Notes under the pieces: generated by a model
The model's database searches: none
The model's input: only the letters and a program-made list of their open reading frames with translations
What the model was told of the DNA's origin: nothing
Assembly (NCBI GenBank): GCA_027559495.1
Contig: JAMXSV010000005.1
Span: forward strand, 682,001-746,000
DNA length: 64,000 nt
Direction: 5' to 3'
DNA from: Aurifilum marmelostoma
Lineage: Eukaryota; Ascomycota; Sordariomycetes; Diaporthales; Cryphonectriaceae
Part shown: one piece after another, positions 33,056 to 45,214 of the stretch
Position numbering within the stretch: the stretch's first letter is position 1
How the letters are laid out: each line of letters begins with the position of its first letter
Program-made: the position numbers and the translations under genes

Positions 33056-35671
33056 GAAAGGTTGAGGACGCGGGCCAGTGACTTGAACCCCCTGGCTCGG
33101 TCGAATATTAGCGGTGAGTCTACAGATTTACACAAGAAAAGAAGAAGTAGAAGAAGAAGAAGAAGAAGAAGAGGGAGAAAAGGAAAAGAATCCATGCAGG
33201 ACGAAAGTTGTACCAAAGAGGCTGGTGAGCAAAATTTGCGCATAATCAACAATACAGCTGGTGAGATGTGAAGCTGCTAGGGCTGGCTGAGGGCTCGGCT
33301 GGTGATTATCTAAGAAATTAATATACCGTAAACATTTGTCCCATCCGCGTGATCAGTGGCTGCATGCGTGCGCTGAGGCATACCTCAATGTAACTCGTCA
33401 TCTGTCTTACTGGATAATTATACCGTCTCGCTGTCAAGAAATCTACACATTGCTTATAGACGTTGTCTTTGTCGTTGTTGATTACACTGTCAACACTTCT
33501 TGTGCTGAGATCATCACTGGTGCTGCCAACACTATTCCTGGCACTACTAGCAGTACTTTCATGATATGCACTTCTCTCCCCAGCTGCTGGGCTGGCATGC
33601 TGTACTACTGCTGATGCTTTGGCGTCATTGCCACGCGTTATCAGACATATGCAGTTGCCTTGATTTACGGGGGTAGGCATTTCTTTCTTTTTCGTTAGCT
33701 TGCCTAGGTATCTTGTCTTCTTGTGTTGAAGTTCTTGGCAGTAATGATAATTGTGTGATGACTATCTTGTTAAACTGTAGGAGACAACGACAAACCAGTG
33801 TCACTATATTGTTTAGCTTTATATGTCTTCATTCTGAAGAGCTATTCACATATATCTTACGGCCAGTGCGATCTTACCAAGTTCCCAAAACATGCCTATC
33901 ACCGTGACTGGAATAGGTTATGGTATGCTCATGATTTGGTTGAGTGTGTTCCCTTCGTGACGTGAGAGCTCTTGTGTATTGCAAAGTAATTAGCCAACCC
34001 TTGAATGTAAGCCCGGATCTTGTCCCACAGATTATGAGGCCACAAAAATCACCAGATGCCTAGATGAAGTAGGCCGTTGCTCGTCCATTTTGGTGCATCA
34101 GGGTGAATAGTGGAATGCCGGTTTGCACCAGGAACCACTGGAGCGGGGTGTTTCTAGGTGTATCATGCTGAGCTGGTTTGACATCAAGACCTCGTGGTAA
34201 TCAACAACATGGTCATGATTAGTACAGAGCTTGAATGTTGCATGTGGTAATTGATTGTGACTTCAAAGCCTGAGTATAACTGGCAACATCCAAATCTTGT
34301 TTTGAACCTTATATCATGTAATTAATTACTATATCTGACTGTGGCACTGTGACACTTCGGCAATGTCAGATATTACTTCAATGTTAAGGATGTAATTTAG
34401 CATGATAGAGCCACATCTTTGTTTGCATGGGAAGATACTCGCATGGCACATTATATCCATGTATCAATATGTGGTCGGAGCTTGAAATAAGTAGTGATCA
34501 TTGTTACATCCGTCTCCGTAATCACTGCACATTGTCAACGGGTTCCCAAGATAATCTGTATGTGAAGGCTGAGTATACTACGAGCATTTTGTTTTATCAT
34601 ATGCGAGCAGCCAGGTGGACTCAAAATTGACTGAACGATAGAGTATGCGTTCTATTCATAGCCCTTGGTATTTCATTGATTATATTTGTTGATAGTAGTC
34701 ACCTAGTGTGCTCATGAGTCGGGCTACTTGGATAATATTCCTGCTCTCTACATCATAGAACCCCTAGCATACCTAGTCCATGGGGTACTGCCAACGGAAT
34801 GCAAGTAGGTCTGGATTAGTAGAACAATCCAGAACCGTGAACGAACGTGGAATGAGGCACGCTAGTATAGTATAGTCCATACAATCATCCGAGTAATTGA
34901 ACCGACTGGTCAATCCCCTAAACCAGTACTACCTAGGCGTGCCAGGCACGCATGAAGCCCTCTACCACCCTACGTGTCCAGATCATAATCATGGTCAATG
35001 TCTCATGCGCTGAAAGTCGATGACGGTCTGAAGATGAAACTCTATCTCAAGCCGGAGAGCGAATCGATGTGGTGATTAGCCTCTTCACCACCTTATATTA
35101 CCTTTCATCAAGACTAGAACAATGATCATACGATTACGGACCTTATATGCCGCCCGTGTGGCTCAGATGGAGAAAGTGTGTAGTCTAGGTGCATAAGTAC
35201 TCGCTTCTTGACTCGGCAGTTTACTGACACCTTCGAACAGTGAGATACAGGGGATTCGACCGAATCCACGTCAGATGGCAGAGTCAACGTCACACGAGAA
35301 GAAAATGTGCAATCTATGCCAAAGACACCTCTAAGAGTTCTTGTTCTCAGTAGCTCAGATCGATTGTCACACTTTGCTTTCGAAGACCAGGTCTTCATGG
35401 CGATGACATATGAACGAAGGAGAATGATCCTTTGTTCGATGAACTGCGGAACTGCTGCGGGCGGGACGTCACGCACACGCTTAAGATATGGAACGGAACT
35501 TGCGTTATTGACTGGACCTATTCAACCAGAACAATATATAACTGTACCTCGACCAGATAGATCTTGCCTTTCTATTCTCGGTTTCTCTATATCCCAAGTT
35601 TGCTGATGTGACAACCATGCTCAGAGGCAACTACACAGGAACAAGCACAAATCTACCTCGACCTCATCATC
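33056..35671. other. 2.6-kb AT-richer gene-free stretch with GAA microsatellite
   Basis: A GAA repeat lies at 33135-33172. From about 33300 to 34900 the sequence is visibly richer in A+T and in TATG/CATA-type words than the coding regions, with stop codons in every frame and no recognisable gene. It may be a decayed, RIP-mutated repeat, but I see no terminal repeat or transposase remnant to prove this. Confidence 0.4.
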
Positions 35672-38092
35672 ATGTCCGCCCCCAGTGGCGCCGACATGGT
35701 GCCTAGCCAACGACGAACGTTTCCAGAGGGGGATTGGCCAGACAAGAAGACTGCTGACATTGGTCGAAATGGTGTCACGGTATCAGCGGACCCCTTTGGT
35801 GGCATCTACCAGGTCAGCGCCAAGATCGAGGATCCGAGATTCGCCCTCATGATCGCGGCTCCTTGGGAGCAGTTTGATCAAGCCAAGCGACAGGACCCCA
35901 TCTTTGTTCGTCAGTACCGCAAGCACATGGAACGACACCTTGAGGGCAAGATCCGCGGACAAGGTCTGATCCTCGGAATCCGTCCAGGGACCGTAGTGAT
36001 CAAGCCTGTCCACAACAGCCTCGGGAGCCAGGTTCAGTACGAATATGAGAGTCATGACCAGAGACTCTTCGTCCAGACCGCTCTCAAGGTCCGTGACGAT
36101 GGAACTATCATCCAGGCTTTCCAGGTCACGAACAACACTGCTAAGGTCTGCCACGTGCTGGCAACCATGTGCCTCACTTTTGCCGTTTCTAGAGCCTCCT
36201 ACGGTCAGCTTACTGATCAGCGCGAAGTGGAAATGCCAGACAAGGCCAACACTTACACGCAGCACACGGCTCATCAGGGTCAAACACCGGTTTACTGCAT
36301 CGAAAACGAGAGCCTGAATGGGCGACTGTCTGTCTATGCCCTATCATACAACATAACCCGCCAGTGTCAGTTGGACTTTAAGAAGAATGTCTTCGGTGGT
36401 GACGGCTTCAGAGGCCAGGATGACAACCCTCCCACCAAGCTTGGAAAATGCTCATCCCGTGTAATCGCTGAAGACCTTGTCATTGGACCAAACGAGACCC
36501 TGAGACTCGGATGCATTCTACTTGCCGAGAATATACGATGGTCTGAGGCTAAGGAGAAACTTCCACCATCCATGTCAACCTCGGATCATGAGGCATTCAA
36601 CGTCGAGACTATCCTACCTCAGAGCTTATTTGCTCATGAAGATGGTCTTTCTGACCCAAAGACGATTCTATTCCGTCATCGACAAACACTTCAAAGTTCC
36701 GACAACATAAATTTCGTCATCATTCTTGAGACGATCGAGAGCACCATGCTGTGGGCCAATGTCAACTACATCATTGGGTGCTGCTCAATACCTCTAGGCG
36801 ACCGATACTCCGATCCAGTGGCTGTCATACCCGACCATATCGCCCTTCCCTTGGGTTGGCCTAGAGACAACTACTGGCAGCTCCGGCTTCTTCGGAAATT
36901 TCACTCCTGTGACATTGTTGGAGAGCTGTTTCCAGGCAACCAGGAAAAGGCTCGCACATGCGCTCAAGAGATTGACTCCATCCTCAAGGGTCATCTTCGA
37001 TGGCTGTTTGAGCTTGCCACGATTGACGTTGACGTGCAGGGAGAAACCCGACACTTCTGGAGGCGATCATACCTGATCAATGGACGCCCCAAGGACGGCG
37101 CAGTCTATCAGCTCGATACACAACTGTATCCCTTCCTGCAGCTCTGCGAGTACCACACTACCTACGGAGCCCGGGATGACGAGTACAACCGGTTTGTGGT
37201 GAGCATGATGCAAACCGAGACTTTCACAAAGGTTTTCCGTGACCTCTTGTCTAGGCTGGACACGAAGCTCAAGCTGTTCAGGACGGACGAGACTCCGGCC
37301 GATGATGACACCAGCAACTTTCCCTTCCACATGTCTAGCAACGTTCTGGCATGGTACACCCTGAAGCAAGTCGCCAGGCTCATTGATGATATGCCTCATG
37401 CCCTGCCGAATGAGAACGCGGCTGCGATCCGAAAGCTTTCAGAGGATGTTCGTACCGCCATTTTTGACTGTCTCACTTGCAAGTGCCCGGATGGTTCCGG
37501 CAAGACAATCTTTGCATATGCCTTGAACCCGTCACCAAATGCGGGTGTTGATGGACACCGAACATACCACGACGGCAACGACATGCCTACTTTGTTTGCA
37601 CACGAGTGGGGCTTCCTCAAGAAGAACGAGGATGGTAAGCATGATCATCCAGCCTGGAGGGCGATCTGGGAGAAGACGCTAGACTGGGCCCTCACTCCCA
37701 ACCCCCAGTACCCAGACTTCGGGAACCGCGGCGCTGCTGCTGGCAAGACGGCATACAAGTACAACACTGGCTATGCAGGCAAGGGCATGGAGCCCTTCCA
37801 TGGCCTTGGAAGCGATCACAGCTCCGGCGCATGGGTTCTGGGATTCTTCCAGGAGTGGAGGTTCTATCAAATCGTGGGTAACAAGGCCCGTGAGGACGAG
37901 ACATGGGCCAAGATCAAGGGCTCGATGCAATGGGATGGCACCTTTTCGGAGGCAGTCGATGTCTACAGCGGGAAGTGCACCAGCAAGGCCTGGTTCAGCT
38001 GGCCTGGAGCAATGATTGCGGCGAACCTTGTTGACACAGTGACCAAGCAGGCCCGAGAGTTCAACAACAAGAATCGTTCTCAGGTTGGCTGA
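35672..38092 (+). CDS. 806-residue six-hairpin glycosidase-like protein
   Basis: Single-exon protein without signal peptide or membrane segment, so probably cytosolic. The first half is beta-rich. The second half has the look of an (alpha/alpha)6 toroid: GWPRDNYWQLRLL, then HFWRRSYLINGRP, YQLDTQLYPFLQLCEYH, AHEWGFLKKNEDG, and near the end GMEPFHGLGSDHSSGAW and WDGTFSEAVD. Trp/Asp/Glu/His-rich segments of this kind line the sugar cleft in six-hairpin glycosidases, so a carbohydrate substrate is inferred. I cannot assign a GH family or the catalytic acids. It converges on a GT90-type glycosyltransferase gene with only about 170 bp between stops, which may reflect shared glycan context or simple dense packing. 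The reading frame is complete. Confidence 0.6.
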   Translation: MSAPSGADMVPSQRRTFPEGDWPDKKTADIGRNGVTVSADPFGGIYQVSAKIEDPRFALMIAAPWEQFDQAKRQDPIFVRQYRKHMERHLEGKIRGQGLILGIRPGTVVIKPVHNSLGSQVQYEYESHDQRLFVQTALKVRDDGTIIQAFQVTNNTAKVCHVLATMCLTFAVSRASYGQLTDQREVEMPDKANTYTQHTAHQGQTPVYCIENESLNGRLSVYALSYNITRQCQLDFKKNVFGGDGFRGQDDNPPTKLGKCSSRVIAEDLVIGPNETLRLGCILLAENIRWSEAKEKLPPSMSTSDHEAFNVETILPQSLFAHEDGLSDPKTILFRHRQTLQSSDNINFVIILETIESTMLWANVNYIIGCCSIPLGDRYSDPVAVIPDHIALPLGWPRDNYWQLRLLRKFHSCDIVGELFPGNQEKARTCAQEIDSILKGHLRWLFELATIDVDVQGETRHFWRRSYLINGRPKDGAVYQLDTQLYPFLQLCEYHTTYGARDDEYNRFVVSMMQTETFTKVFRDLLSRLDTKLKLFRTDETPADDDTSNFPFHMSSNVLAWYTLKQVARLIDDMPHALPNENAAAIRKLSEDVRTAIFDCLTCKCPDGSGKTIFAYALNPSPNAGVDGHRTYHDGNDMPTLFAHEWGFLKKNEDGKHDHPAWRAIWEKTLDWALTPNPQYPDFGNRGAAAGKTAYKYNTGYAGKGMEPFHGLGSDHSSGAWVLGFFQEWRFYQIVGNKAREDETWAKIKGSMQWDGTFSEAVDVYSGKCTSKAWFSWPGAMIAANLVDTVTKQAREFNNKNRSQVG

Positions 38093-38259
38093 GAATATGG
38101 CAACCTTTGGTGTATACTCAATCACCTCTCCCCCGATATGACGGAAAAAGAGAGCAGAGGGACGCAATTTTCTCCACCTTTCCCTTTGGACCAGAATGTG
38201 CATTGAATTTCAACATTGACTTTCTTCTCAACATGAAGACATTGTTGCCTCTCTATGTG

Positions 38260-41171
38260 TTAAATGCTAGGTATCCGTAACCTGAAATCCAATTTCTTCC
38301 CTTGCATCAACACCAGCCTCGCCCATTCTAACATGAGCTTAAACATGTAAACCTGCATATCCTCCATTCTCATTGCCTTTGTTGCCCATTTTGAGCCTGC
38401 ATCAGCGATCTTCTTGCCCTCAATCTCGCCATCGGACCCAAAGAAACGAACCAGCTTCCAGAGGTCCTTGACGAGCCTCACATCCACAGGCACAAAGTGC
38501 ACAAACGCATGAATTCGACCCTCCCACCATGCCTGCCACAGTGCCGTGCGGTAAGGGAGTGAGCCAGAGGCGACAAAAGCTGGGAACCGCCCGCTAAAGG
38601 CAGCGCCGTCCAGGTCGACCAGGTGACGGTGTTTCCAAGCGGTGTCGAAGGGCACGTTACCTGGCGGCTTTGCGTCTGGAGAGCCGTAAAAATGCGTGGT
38701 GGCGGCAATGCAATCAGAACCGTCACATCCCCCGAATTCTCCTGCAAATGATACATCGACTGCCAGGTTGTTCGATCTGCCAGGCCCCTCTGCTTCGAGG
38801 CGCTCCTGTTCGTCCTGCGCGGAGCTCACGAATCGCGGCCGCAGGAAACTCTCCTATAGACCGTTGACACTTGTGGCTTCGGTATTTTTGCCTCGCCAGA
38901 AGACGCTGTTGCTCTTTTCTTCCCACGACACGGCACGACTGTCGTCAAACTGAATGTTGCTCGCAAAGACGAAGACGCTGGGGTAGATGATGTCGTTATA
39001 GTTGTGCAGACGGCTCTGGCTGAAGACTGGGAAGAGCTCGTGTGTTGGGCGGGCCGCCTGAGGCCGCCTGAGGCCGCAGTGGAGGTAGAAGAGATCAGGC
39101 TGGTGGCACAATTCGCTGGCCGCTGTCCAGTTGGACACAAAGCCGCCCACCGTGTGTGGTTTGTAACAAGATGCACAGGACACCTTCTTATCCCACCAGT
39201 GGTAAGTATGAATCGGTGAATCGGGTGGACACTCGAAGCTATCCATTAATAGAAGATGGGCTGCCTGTACCAGGCCTGGAAGTAAGGAGAGGTTTTCATG
39301 AAGCGCTCTGGGTCGTCCTCGAGGTACTGGGTTGACCAGGGTGGTCTTGTTGTCTTGCTGAAGCTAGAAAGCTCGGCTTTTTGCGCCAGCCTGCCCCTGG
39401 ACTTCTCGCCGTCTTTCAGGTAGGACTGCATGCGATCATAAGGGACTGAGACCCGACATTCGTCGTCCAGATTGAATGCCACCTGCAATCAGGTAGCCAT
39501 TGAGCAAAAGGCTCCATCATCTCGGCAATGTGCTCCAACATCCAAATGTACTGCTCGTCATGCGGTCCAAAGGTCATCGTTCCCCCCTCAATCACGATGA
39601 CCCCAACCGACGCGGCGGGCGTCTCCAGCATGTGCGAGGTCCTCTCGCGAAGCTCAACAGGTGAAATGCCCCAGAATGGAAGCAAAACCGAGTGGATCTG
39701 GTCAAAGTTGTCGATAATTGGTGAATTGTTTTCCACCGCGTAGTTGTACCATGCGTCGAATCCAGGCGGTGGGGGGATGCCGTAACGCTTCTCATACTCG
39801 CCAGCAGCTTGTGCAAGCGTCTTGCTAACAGCTGCCTGTCCAAGCCACCTGCTCGAAGCATGCTCAGAATCTCTGAGGACTGCCCGGATTGTTTGTGTAT
39901 TGTTCGTGTAACGGAATGGTAGTAGGCACTGGCCGACAATGAGCACAAGTACTCCAAGCATATGGAATAGCAGAAGGCGCGTGTACCTCCTTTGCGAGCC
40001 ATCTCGCTGGTCGTGAGTATAATTGGATCTGTGGTCGCATGCCCGTGAGAAGAAAAAGGCACATCCTGCGCTCGCACCAAGCAGGAACAGGGCGAAGATT
40101 CCAGGCCATCCAGATAAATCATCGACCAGTTGCCCGTTGAGGATTCCCATCTCAAGCTGCACTAGCGAGCCCAACAGGACCAAACCCAGGCCCATTATGA
40201 TAGCCGAGATAGAGCTGAGCATGTGAACTAAGGCTGTCAGCGCAATTGCTGCCGTGACGCTGTCGGCAATCATGTCACGCTTGGTTATATAGTCCGTGTC
40301 CCACATTTGCCTGTGCAAGTCGTTTATCTCTGCCCAGCCGGTCGTGAAATTGACGAATTCGAACATAGCGATGAGAACGGCTGATATCCAGCACACATAT
40401 GGGAGGAGCCGTGATCCCATGTTGGGCTTTGTCTTGTCGCCGTCATGGACCAGGTATCCGATGGCACTGAGGAGAAAGGCATCGACACCAAGCAAAGCTA
40501 CCTGAATGAGAGGGATCGACTCCTCGAGGAATTCGGCGCTTGGACATATCGCACTGGTCCGATTCGCCGCTTCGATCGAGGACGACCAGAAAAACCTGCC
40601 AGTCAGCCCAAAGAGCAGGATGGAGGCCAAGAGTCTCAGGCTGTCGGCCTTGAGCACTCTCGTCAAGAGCAGTCGTGGGCTTTTCAGCAGAGGAACGAAA
40701 TCCAGCAGGAATATCCTTAGGGGAAGTAGGAGCTAGTCATTGGTTATCCGAAGCAACAATTAGTCTTCCGTCGACATGTTTGCCTGCCAGGTTCCGAGCT
40801 TGGACACGGCCAGGTAAACTCACGTAGATCCCAGATGAAGAGCAATGTATTCTTTCTGCTATTCTTTTTGACAACCAAGTCCTCACCGCAAATCCGCTGA
40901 CAAGCATCACATGTAGCACAAGCCTAAAGACTCGCTCGAGTCCTGACGTCCTAGCAGTCGTTGCGTCGTCTGCTCTCGGGAGGCCATCTTCTCCAACAAA
41001 GTCGTCCGTTCGGAGCGCCGTAAACTCGTAGGAAACGTGCTCTCGTTTTCTCCTTGGGAATAGGCCAGTCACGAATAGGCTCAAGCCCGCAAGGAGCAGT
41101 GTGAGGATGGAGAACCTTAGGGGGTTGGAATCTCTGCATGTGGGGCAGCACTTAGTATGGTTAAAAGACAT
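38260..41171 (-). pseudogene. Decayed GT90 / CAP10-like membrane glycosyltransferase
   Basis: Fungal CAP10-type enzymes transfer xylose or related sugars in the Golgi. Exon 1 is 41171-40824. Exon 2 starts at 40732 in phase and contributes many membrane segments (about eight or more), then the GT90 region with YGIPPPPGFDAWY. The frame is lost at about 39488 after FAQWLPD (one base missing) and resumes as QVAFNLDDECRVSVPYD. It is lost again at about 39248 after QPIFY (one base missing) and resumes MDSFECPPDSP. It then continues to FWRGKNTEATSVNG and meets an in-frame TAG at 38856-38854. The same frame carries on past the stop as SFLRPRFVSSAQ, then VSFAGEF, HRHLVDLDG and FSGRF, the family's C-terminal signature. 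Three separate lesions in one gene, one a substitution, make a true pseudogene more likely than assembly error. Confidence 0.82.
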
Positions 41172-43074
41172 CTCCAGACCAGTGCTCTCCGGGGTTCCCC
41201 CTTTTCGTTTGTCCCATTCCCTTTTATAACAGGGGCATATGTGATTGTAGAGCATCCATCAAATGCCATACGTACCAAACGCAACGCTCTGACTATAGCG
41301 AAATGTGAGGACAACGATACAAGTTCCTAGCGTTCTGTTCAACGGATTTGCTTGTTAGCACAAATGACCAATAATTAATCAGATCTTTGCTGCTCTCACG
41401 ACCCGTCTGGCGAAAACCTACATGGAGGATAAGAGCAGAGGTCTTCTTAGAATCTTAGTCGTGTTATCATCTTGCTATCACTACCCTAGGGTAGCTGGAA
41501 GCAGATTTGCTGGACTCCACTAGTGATATCTGTTTGTCCTCCCGTGAACGCACAAGACGTAACGACGTGCGTAGAAAGAACAAGTCCAAGGCGCCTTATT
41601 TAAAGGAAAAGATTAGAGGGAAATCGACTGACGCGTGTTTGACAGGGGACGGTGACTGACGCTTCAGCTGGAGCGGGTCGGGCAGTGCCATCCGACGACG
41701 ATGACAGGAGAAGAAGTTAGGGTAGGATCGCCCCTGTCTAGTAGACAGACGAGCTGATTGCATATAGTCAATGTGCATGGGGGGATGCAGGGTGAGATAT
41801 CTCACTGCGAGTGCCGAATTATCCGTCGTAAGTACAACGCAAAGGTGAGATGGTGGCCTGCTGCATGCCAACTGGTTTGTATAATATGGTGTGTACTCCT
41901 GCATCTCTGGGAACCTTCCGTTTTGCTTGACCTTTTCTTCAAGCGACACCTGTTCATCGGACGCATTGCTTCATGTTGCGTGGTATTCACAGGAAGAAGT
42001 GGAGAGACATGCCCTGATTCTAAGCTTGAGCAACAATGTTAGCTGTTCATTTTACATCGTGGTAAGTAATTTGTAAGTCCAGTGTGGCTCTTTAGCTGTT
42101 AAGGTATTATGCAGTGACAAGATGCATGATATATATACATCTATATGTGGTACAATGAGTTGTCGAGCAGGCTGAGGACAAGTCAAGAAATGAAAGCCCC
42201 GTCTGAAGGAGCTAGGGCAGGTATGCAGGTCACAGGATTATACACCGAGCTCCTCCTAATAATGTGGATTCAACATGGATATTTGATGTGGCCTAGACTC
42301 TGGAGAGAGGTTCATGACAGTAGTACCTAGCAGGTGAGCATATCGTATTCAATTTGTCTCTTTTGGACCATGAAAAAGAACCGAAGTATGTACTTGGGCG
42401 ACATCTTTCTAAGGGGGGGTATCTATCCTCCCCGTTCCACGGAGCGTTTGCCATGGTGCTGAGATCGTATGCTCAGAATGTCATCACGACCAGATAATTG
42501 TGCAGTCTACGAAGAGCCAGCTTATCTCCATCAGCACCACCTGCGTTATGGCAACAAGTGAGAAAAAGAAATGAGATGATTAAGAAATATACGGACAGTG
42601 CTGAGGATAATTAATGGTACGAAGAGGAGAGTATGATAAAAGAAGTTCCCCTTGGCTATGACACTCATGTGGCGGTAGAGAGATTTTGAAAGAGTGGACT
42701 CTGGCATTGGCTGCAAGTCAATTACAGGGCACTAACATACACTGTTACTGAGCCTAGGAGCACTCCACAAAGCCCGCAGCGCCAAGGGTGTCCACTAGAC
42801 TCTGTAATTCAAGTGTCTTCAAGGGGCCATGACCACCTCGTAGGCCCCTGACCACACGTGACAGCCTGAACAGCTTGGCCGTCTCGAGGCGCTAATTAAC
42901 GTGGGGTCTAACCTTCATCTGTGAAGGCCCAAGGCGCGCTTCAACTTCTGTCCACCACTTTCTCAACGTCAAGAACTTGATAGATGGATTGGAGACAATC
43001 CCTGACCTGTCGATGATTGCGCAAGCATCTTGAAGCTGCGCCGAGGCAGCAAGCCACCCTCCGTTCCGCCCACA
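41172..43074. other. Divergent intergenic region, AT-richer, no supported gene
   Basis: Lies between the starts of the GT90 pseudogene (-) and the UVRAG-like gene (+). Only short frames are present. Sequence from about 42060 to 42700 is AT-rich. No repeat or RNA gene recognised. Confidence 0.5.
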
Positions 43075-44962
43075 ATGGCAGAGTCATCTCGACCGGTGCT
43101 CCTCCCTCAGAACCGCAAGATCCGCCACCTCCAAGGCATTTTCGTGCGAAATCTCACCTTCGACCGACCTCAGGGGCGGACGGCAGATGACTCGGCAGTC
43201 AAGCGTTCGCCGGGGAAGATTGAGTCTCTGCGCGAGACCTCTCAGCTTCAGCACTCGGCCTCGAGCGAGAACCTTCGTCCTGGGACTGCGCGGCGCCGGA
43301 GTACCAACCTGGGCAATGCGACGCCCTTTACGAGACAGAGGCACCTCGAGGCTTCAATCGACAAGCGCGTCGCCAATGCGTTCTTCTCCCTACACGTTCA
43401 AGGAGAGGATGACCCGGTCTACATCAGCGAGACGGGAGAGCGCGCAACGGTAAGGAGAGCACTTCGTCATGCAGTCAGTGTGGTATGACGCGGGCTGACT
43501 TTGCCTTGCTCCTCAGAACTTCGACTTTCGTTTCTTCGAGCTCTCACGCGCTGTCGACCCGACCATTCTTCGACGCCCCCAGATCACCGTCAAGGTATGG
43601 GCTCAGAGATCAGGGAAGTGGTCTCTCCACCTCGAGGAGTTGGTAGACCTGCGCCGGCTCAACTTCCTGGGCAGTATGATCGGAACCCCCTTTCCTCCCA
43701 ACTGCCTGGTCTTCCACCTCACCGACGGCATCTACACTATCGAACTGCCCTCCAAGACCTTTCCTCCTCGACAAGGCGCCGTCGAACTCACCTCCTCCTA
43801 TAACGCCCTCATGCGGCTGTCGACCCTCGAGCACTCGATACAAGATGCGCTGGCAGCTCAGGACATGCTTAAGAAGCAGATCAGCGACCTTGTCTCTGAC
43901 CACTCTAGTGCCCAGCTCCGGCTGACCGAGGCCGAGGATGGCCTAAAGCTGAGTAACAAGTATGTGGCTGCCGAGCAGAGGTCCGTCAAGACGGCGATCG
44001 AGCAGATCGAGCGCTTGAACACATCCATAATGAATCGCCGCGACATGATGAACGAGGGACGCTCTGCCATGGACAGGACCGACCAGGACATGAAGAATGC
44101 CCTGCTAAAACTGTCCGATGATAAGGAACAGTGCAGAAAGACCAAGGACGAGATACGCGGGCAGCGCCGCCGCATATGCGAAGATCTAAACACTATTTTC
44201 AGGATAGAGCCTGTTCCCGACGGCAAACCTCTGCAGTTCCAGATCCGAGGCATACACCTGCCTAATGCCGAGGACTACGGAGCAGGTGTGCTGAGCGGTG
44301 CCCAAGAGGACGAGCTGTCTGCGGCTTTGGGTCATGTGGCTCTGCTCACCCAGCATTTAGAGATGTACCTCTCGATTCCCCTGCCGTACCCTGTCACGTA
44401 TTGTGGCAGCCGCAGCTACATCACCGACGATATATCCATCCTCAAGGATCCAACCCGCGATTTCCCCCTCTACATCCCGAGGGGCGGATCCGCAGCGCAG
44501 TTCAGGTTTGACTACGGCTGGTTCATCTTGAACAAGAATATCGAGACCCTCTGCACCGCACAGGGCCTGAAGGTCATGGACATCCGGCACACGCTGCCCA
44601 ACCTGAAATACCTGCTCTACGTTTGCAGTGCAGGCACTGACGAGCTTCCCGAGCGCAAGAAGGGCGGCGTTCGGGGCCTTCGAGCTGGTATCATGCGCAG
44701 TCGAGGTGTCAGCCTCGCAGACGACATGGGAAGTCTAGCGTCGAGTCGTCGTGGCAGTACCGACAGTGACATGCCTGTCGGCGGAGGACTAGGCGGCGAC
44801 GACTTGCGACGCAAGATGAATGAGCTGGGCATCAGAAGTGCCAAGAGCTCGGATGGTGGTGATAGATCACCAGACGTGTCAGAAGCCGGTCTTCCTTTTC
44901 AGGAAAGTTTTGGAAGGGTGACGCTCAGGACGAAGGGCATGCGGGAGCATGTAGGCAAGTAA
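43075..44962 (+). CDS. vps38: UVRAG/Vps38-type subunit of the Vps34 PI3-kinase complex
   Basis: Regulatory subunit expected to work with Vps34, Vps15 and Vps30/Beclin in endosome sorting and autophagy. Exons 43075-43449 and 43517-44962, joined phase 0 at GERAT|NFDFRFFELS; 606 residues. After a basic N terminus comes a C2-like beta domain (about 100-240) with VWAQRSGKWSLHLEELVDLRRLNFLG and CLVFHLTDGIYTIE. A long coiled coil follows (about 255-390, heptads such as TAIEQIERLNTSIMNRRDMM). The Atg14/UVRAG C-terminal domain has ALGHVALLTQHLEMYLSIPL, YCGSRSYI and YGWFILNKNIETL, then a Ser/Gly-rich tail. The YPV(T)..GSRS segment and domain order are diagnostic. It converges on the MFS gene with about 250 bp between stops. 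Confidence 0.9.
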
Positions 44963-45214
44963 ACGGGACTGGCATCCCTATTGACTACCTTTCTCTATTT
45001 CAATTCCTTTCCGTCCTTCCTATTTTTCCCTTCTTTTTTTTTTTTTTTTTCGTATTGAGATACCCTAAACGCATTTTGATTCGGCGTTCTAAAATATAAG
45101 ATGATTCAGTCCATCTATTGACTACTATTTGCCCAGCCAATCCATTTCTTCTATGTCTCCTTTCTTTCTATCAGTCATTCGCCGAGGTTCTTGAGCATGG
45201 CCGAGAATGCTCCT

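Noticed and set aside
39416..39500. Explaining the GT90 frame change at 39488 by an intron
   Set aside because: The conserved words FAQWLPD and QVAFNLDDE are adjacent in the family; no donor leaves both intact.
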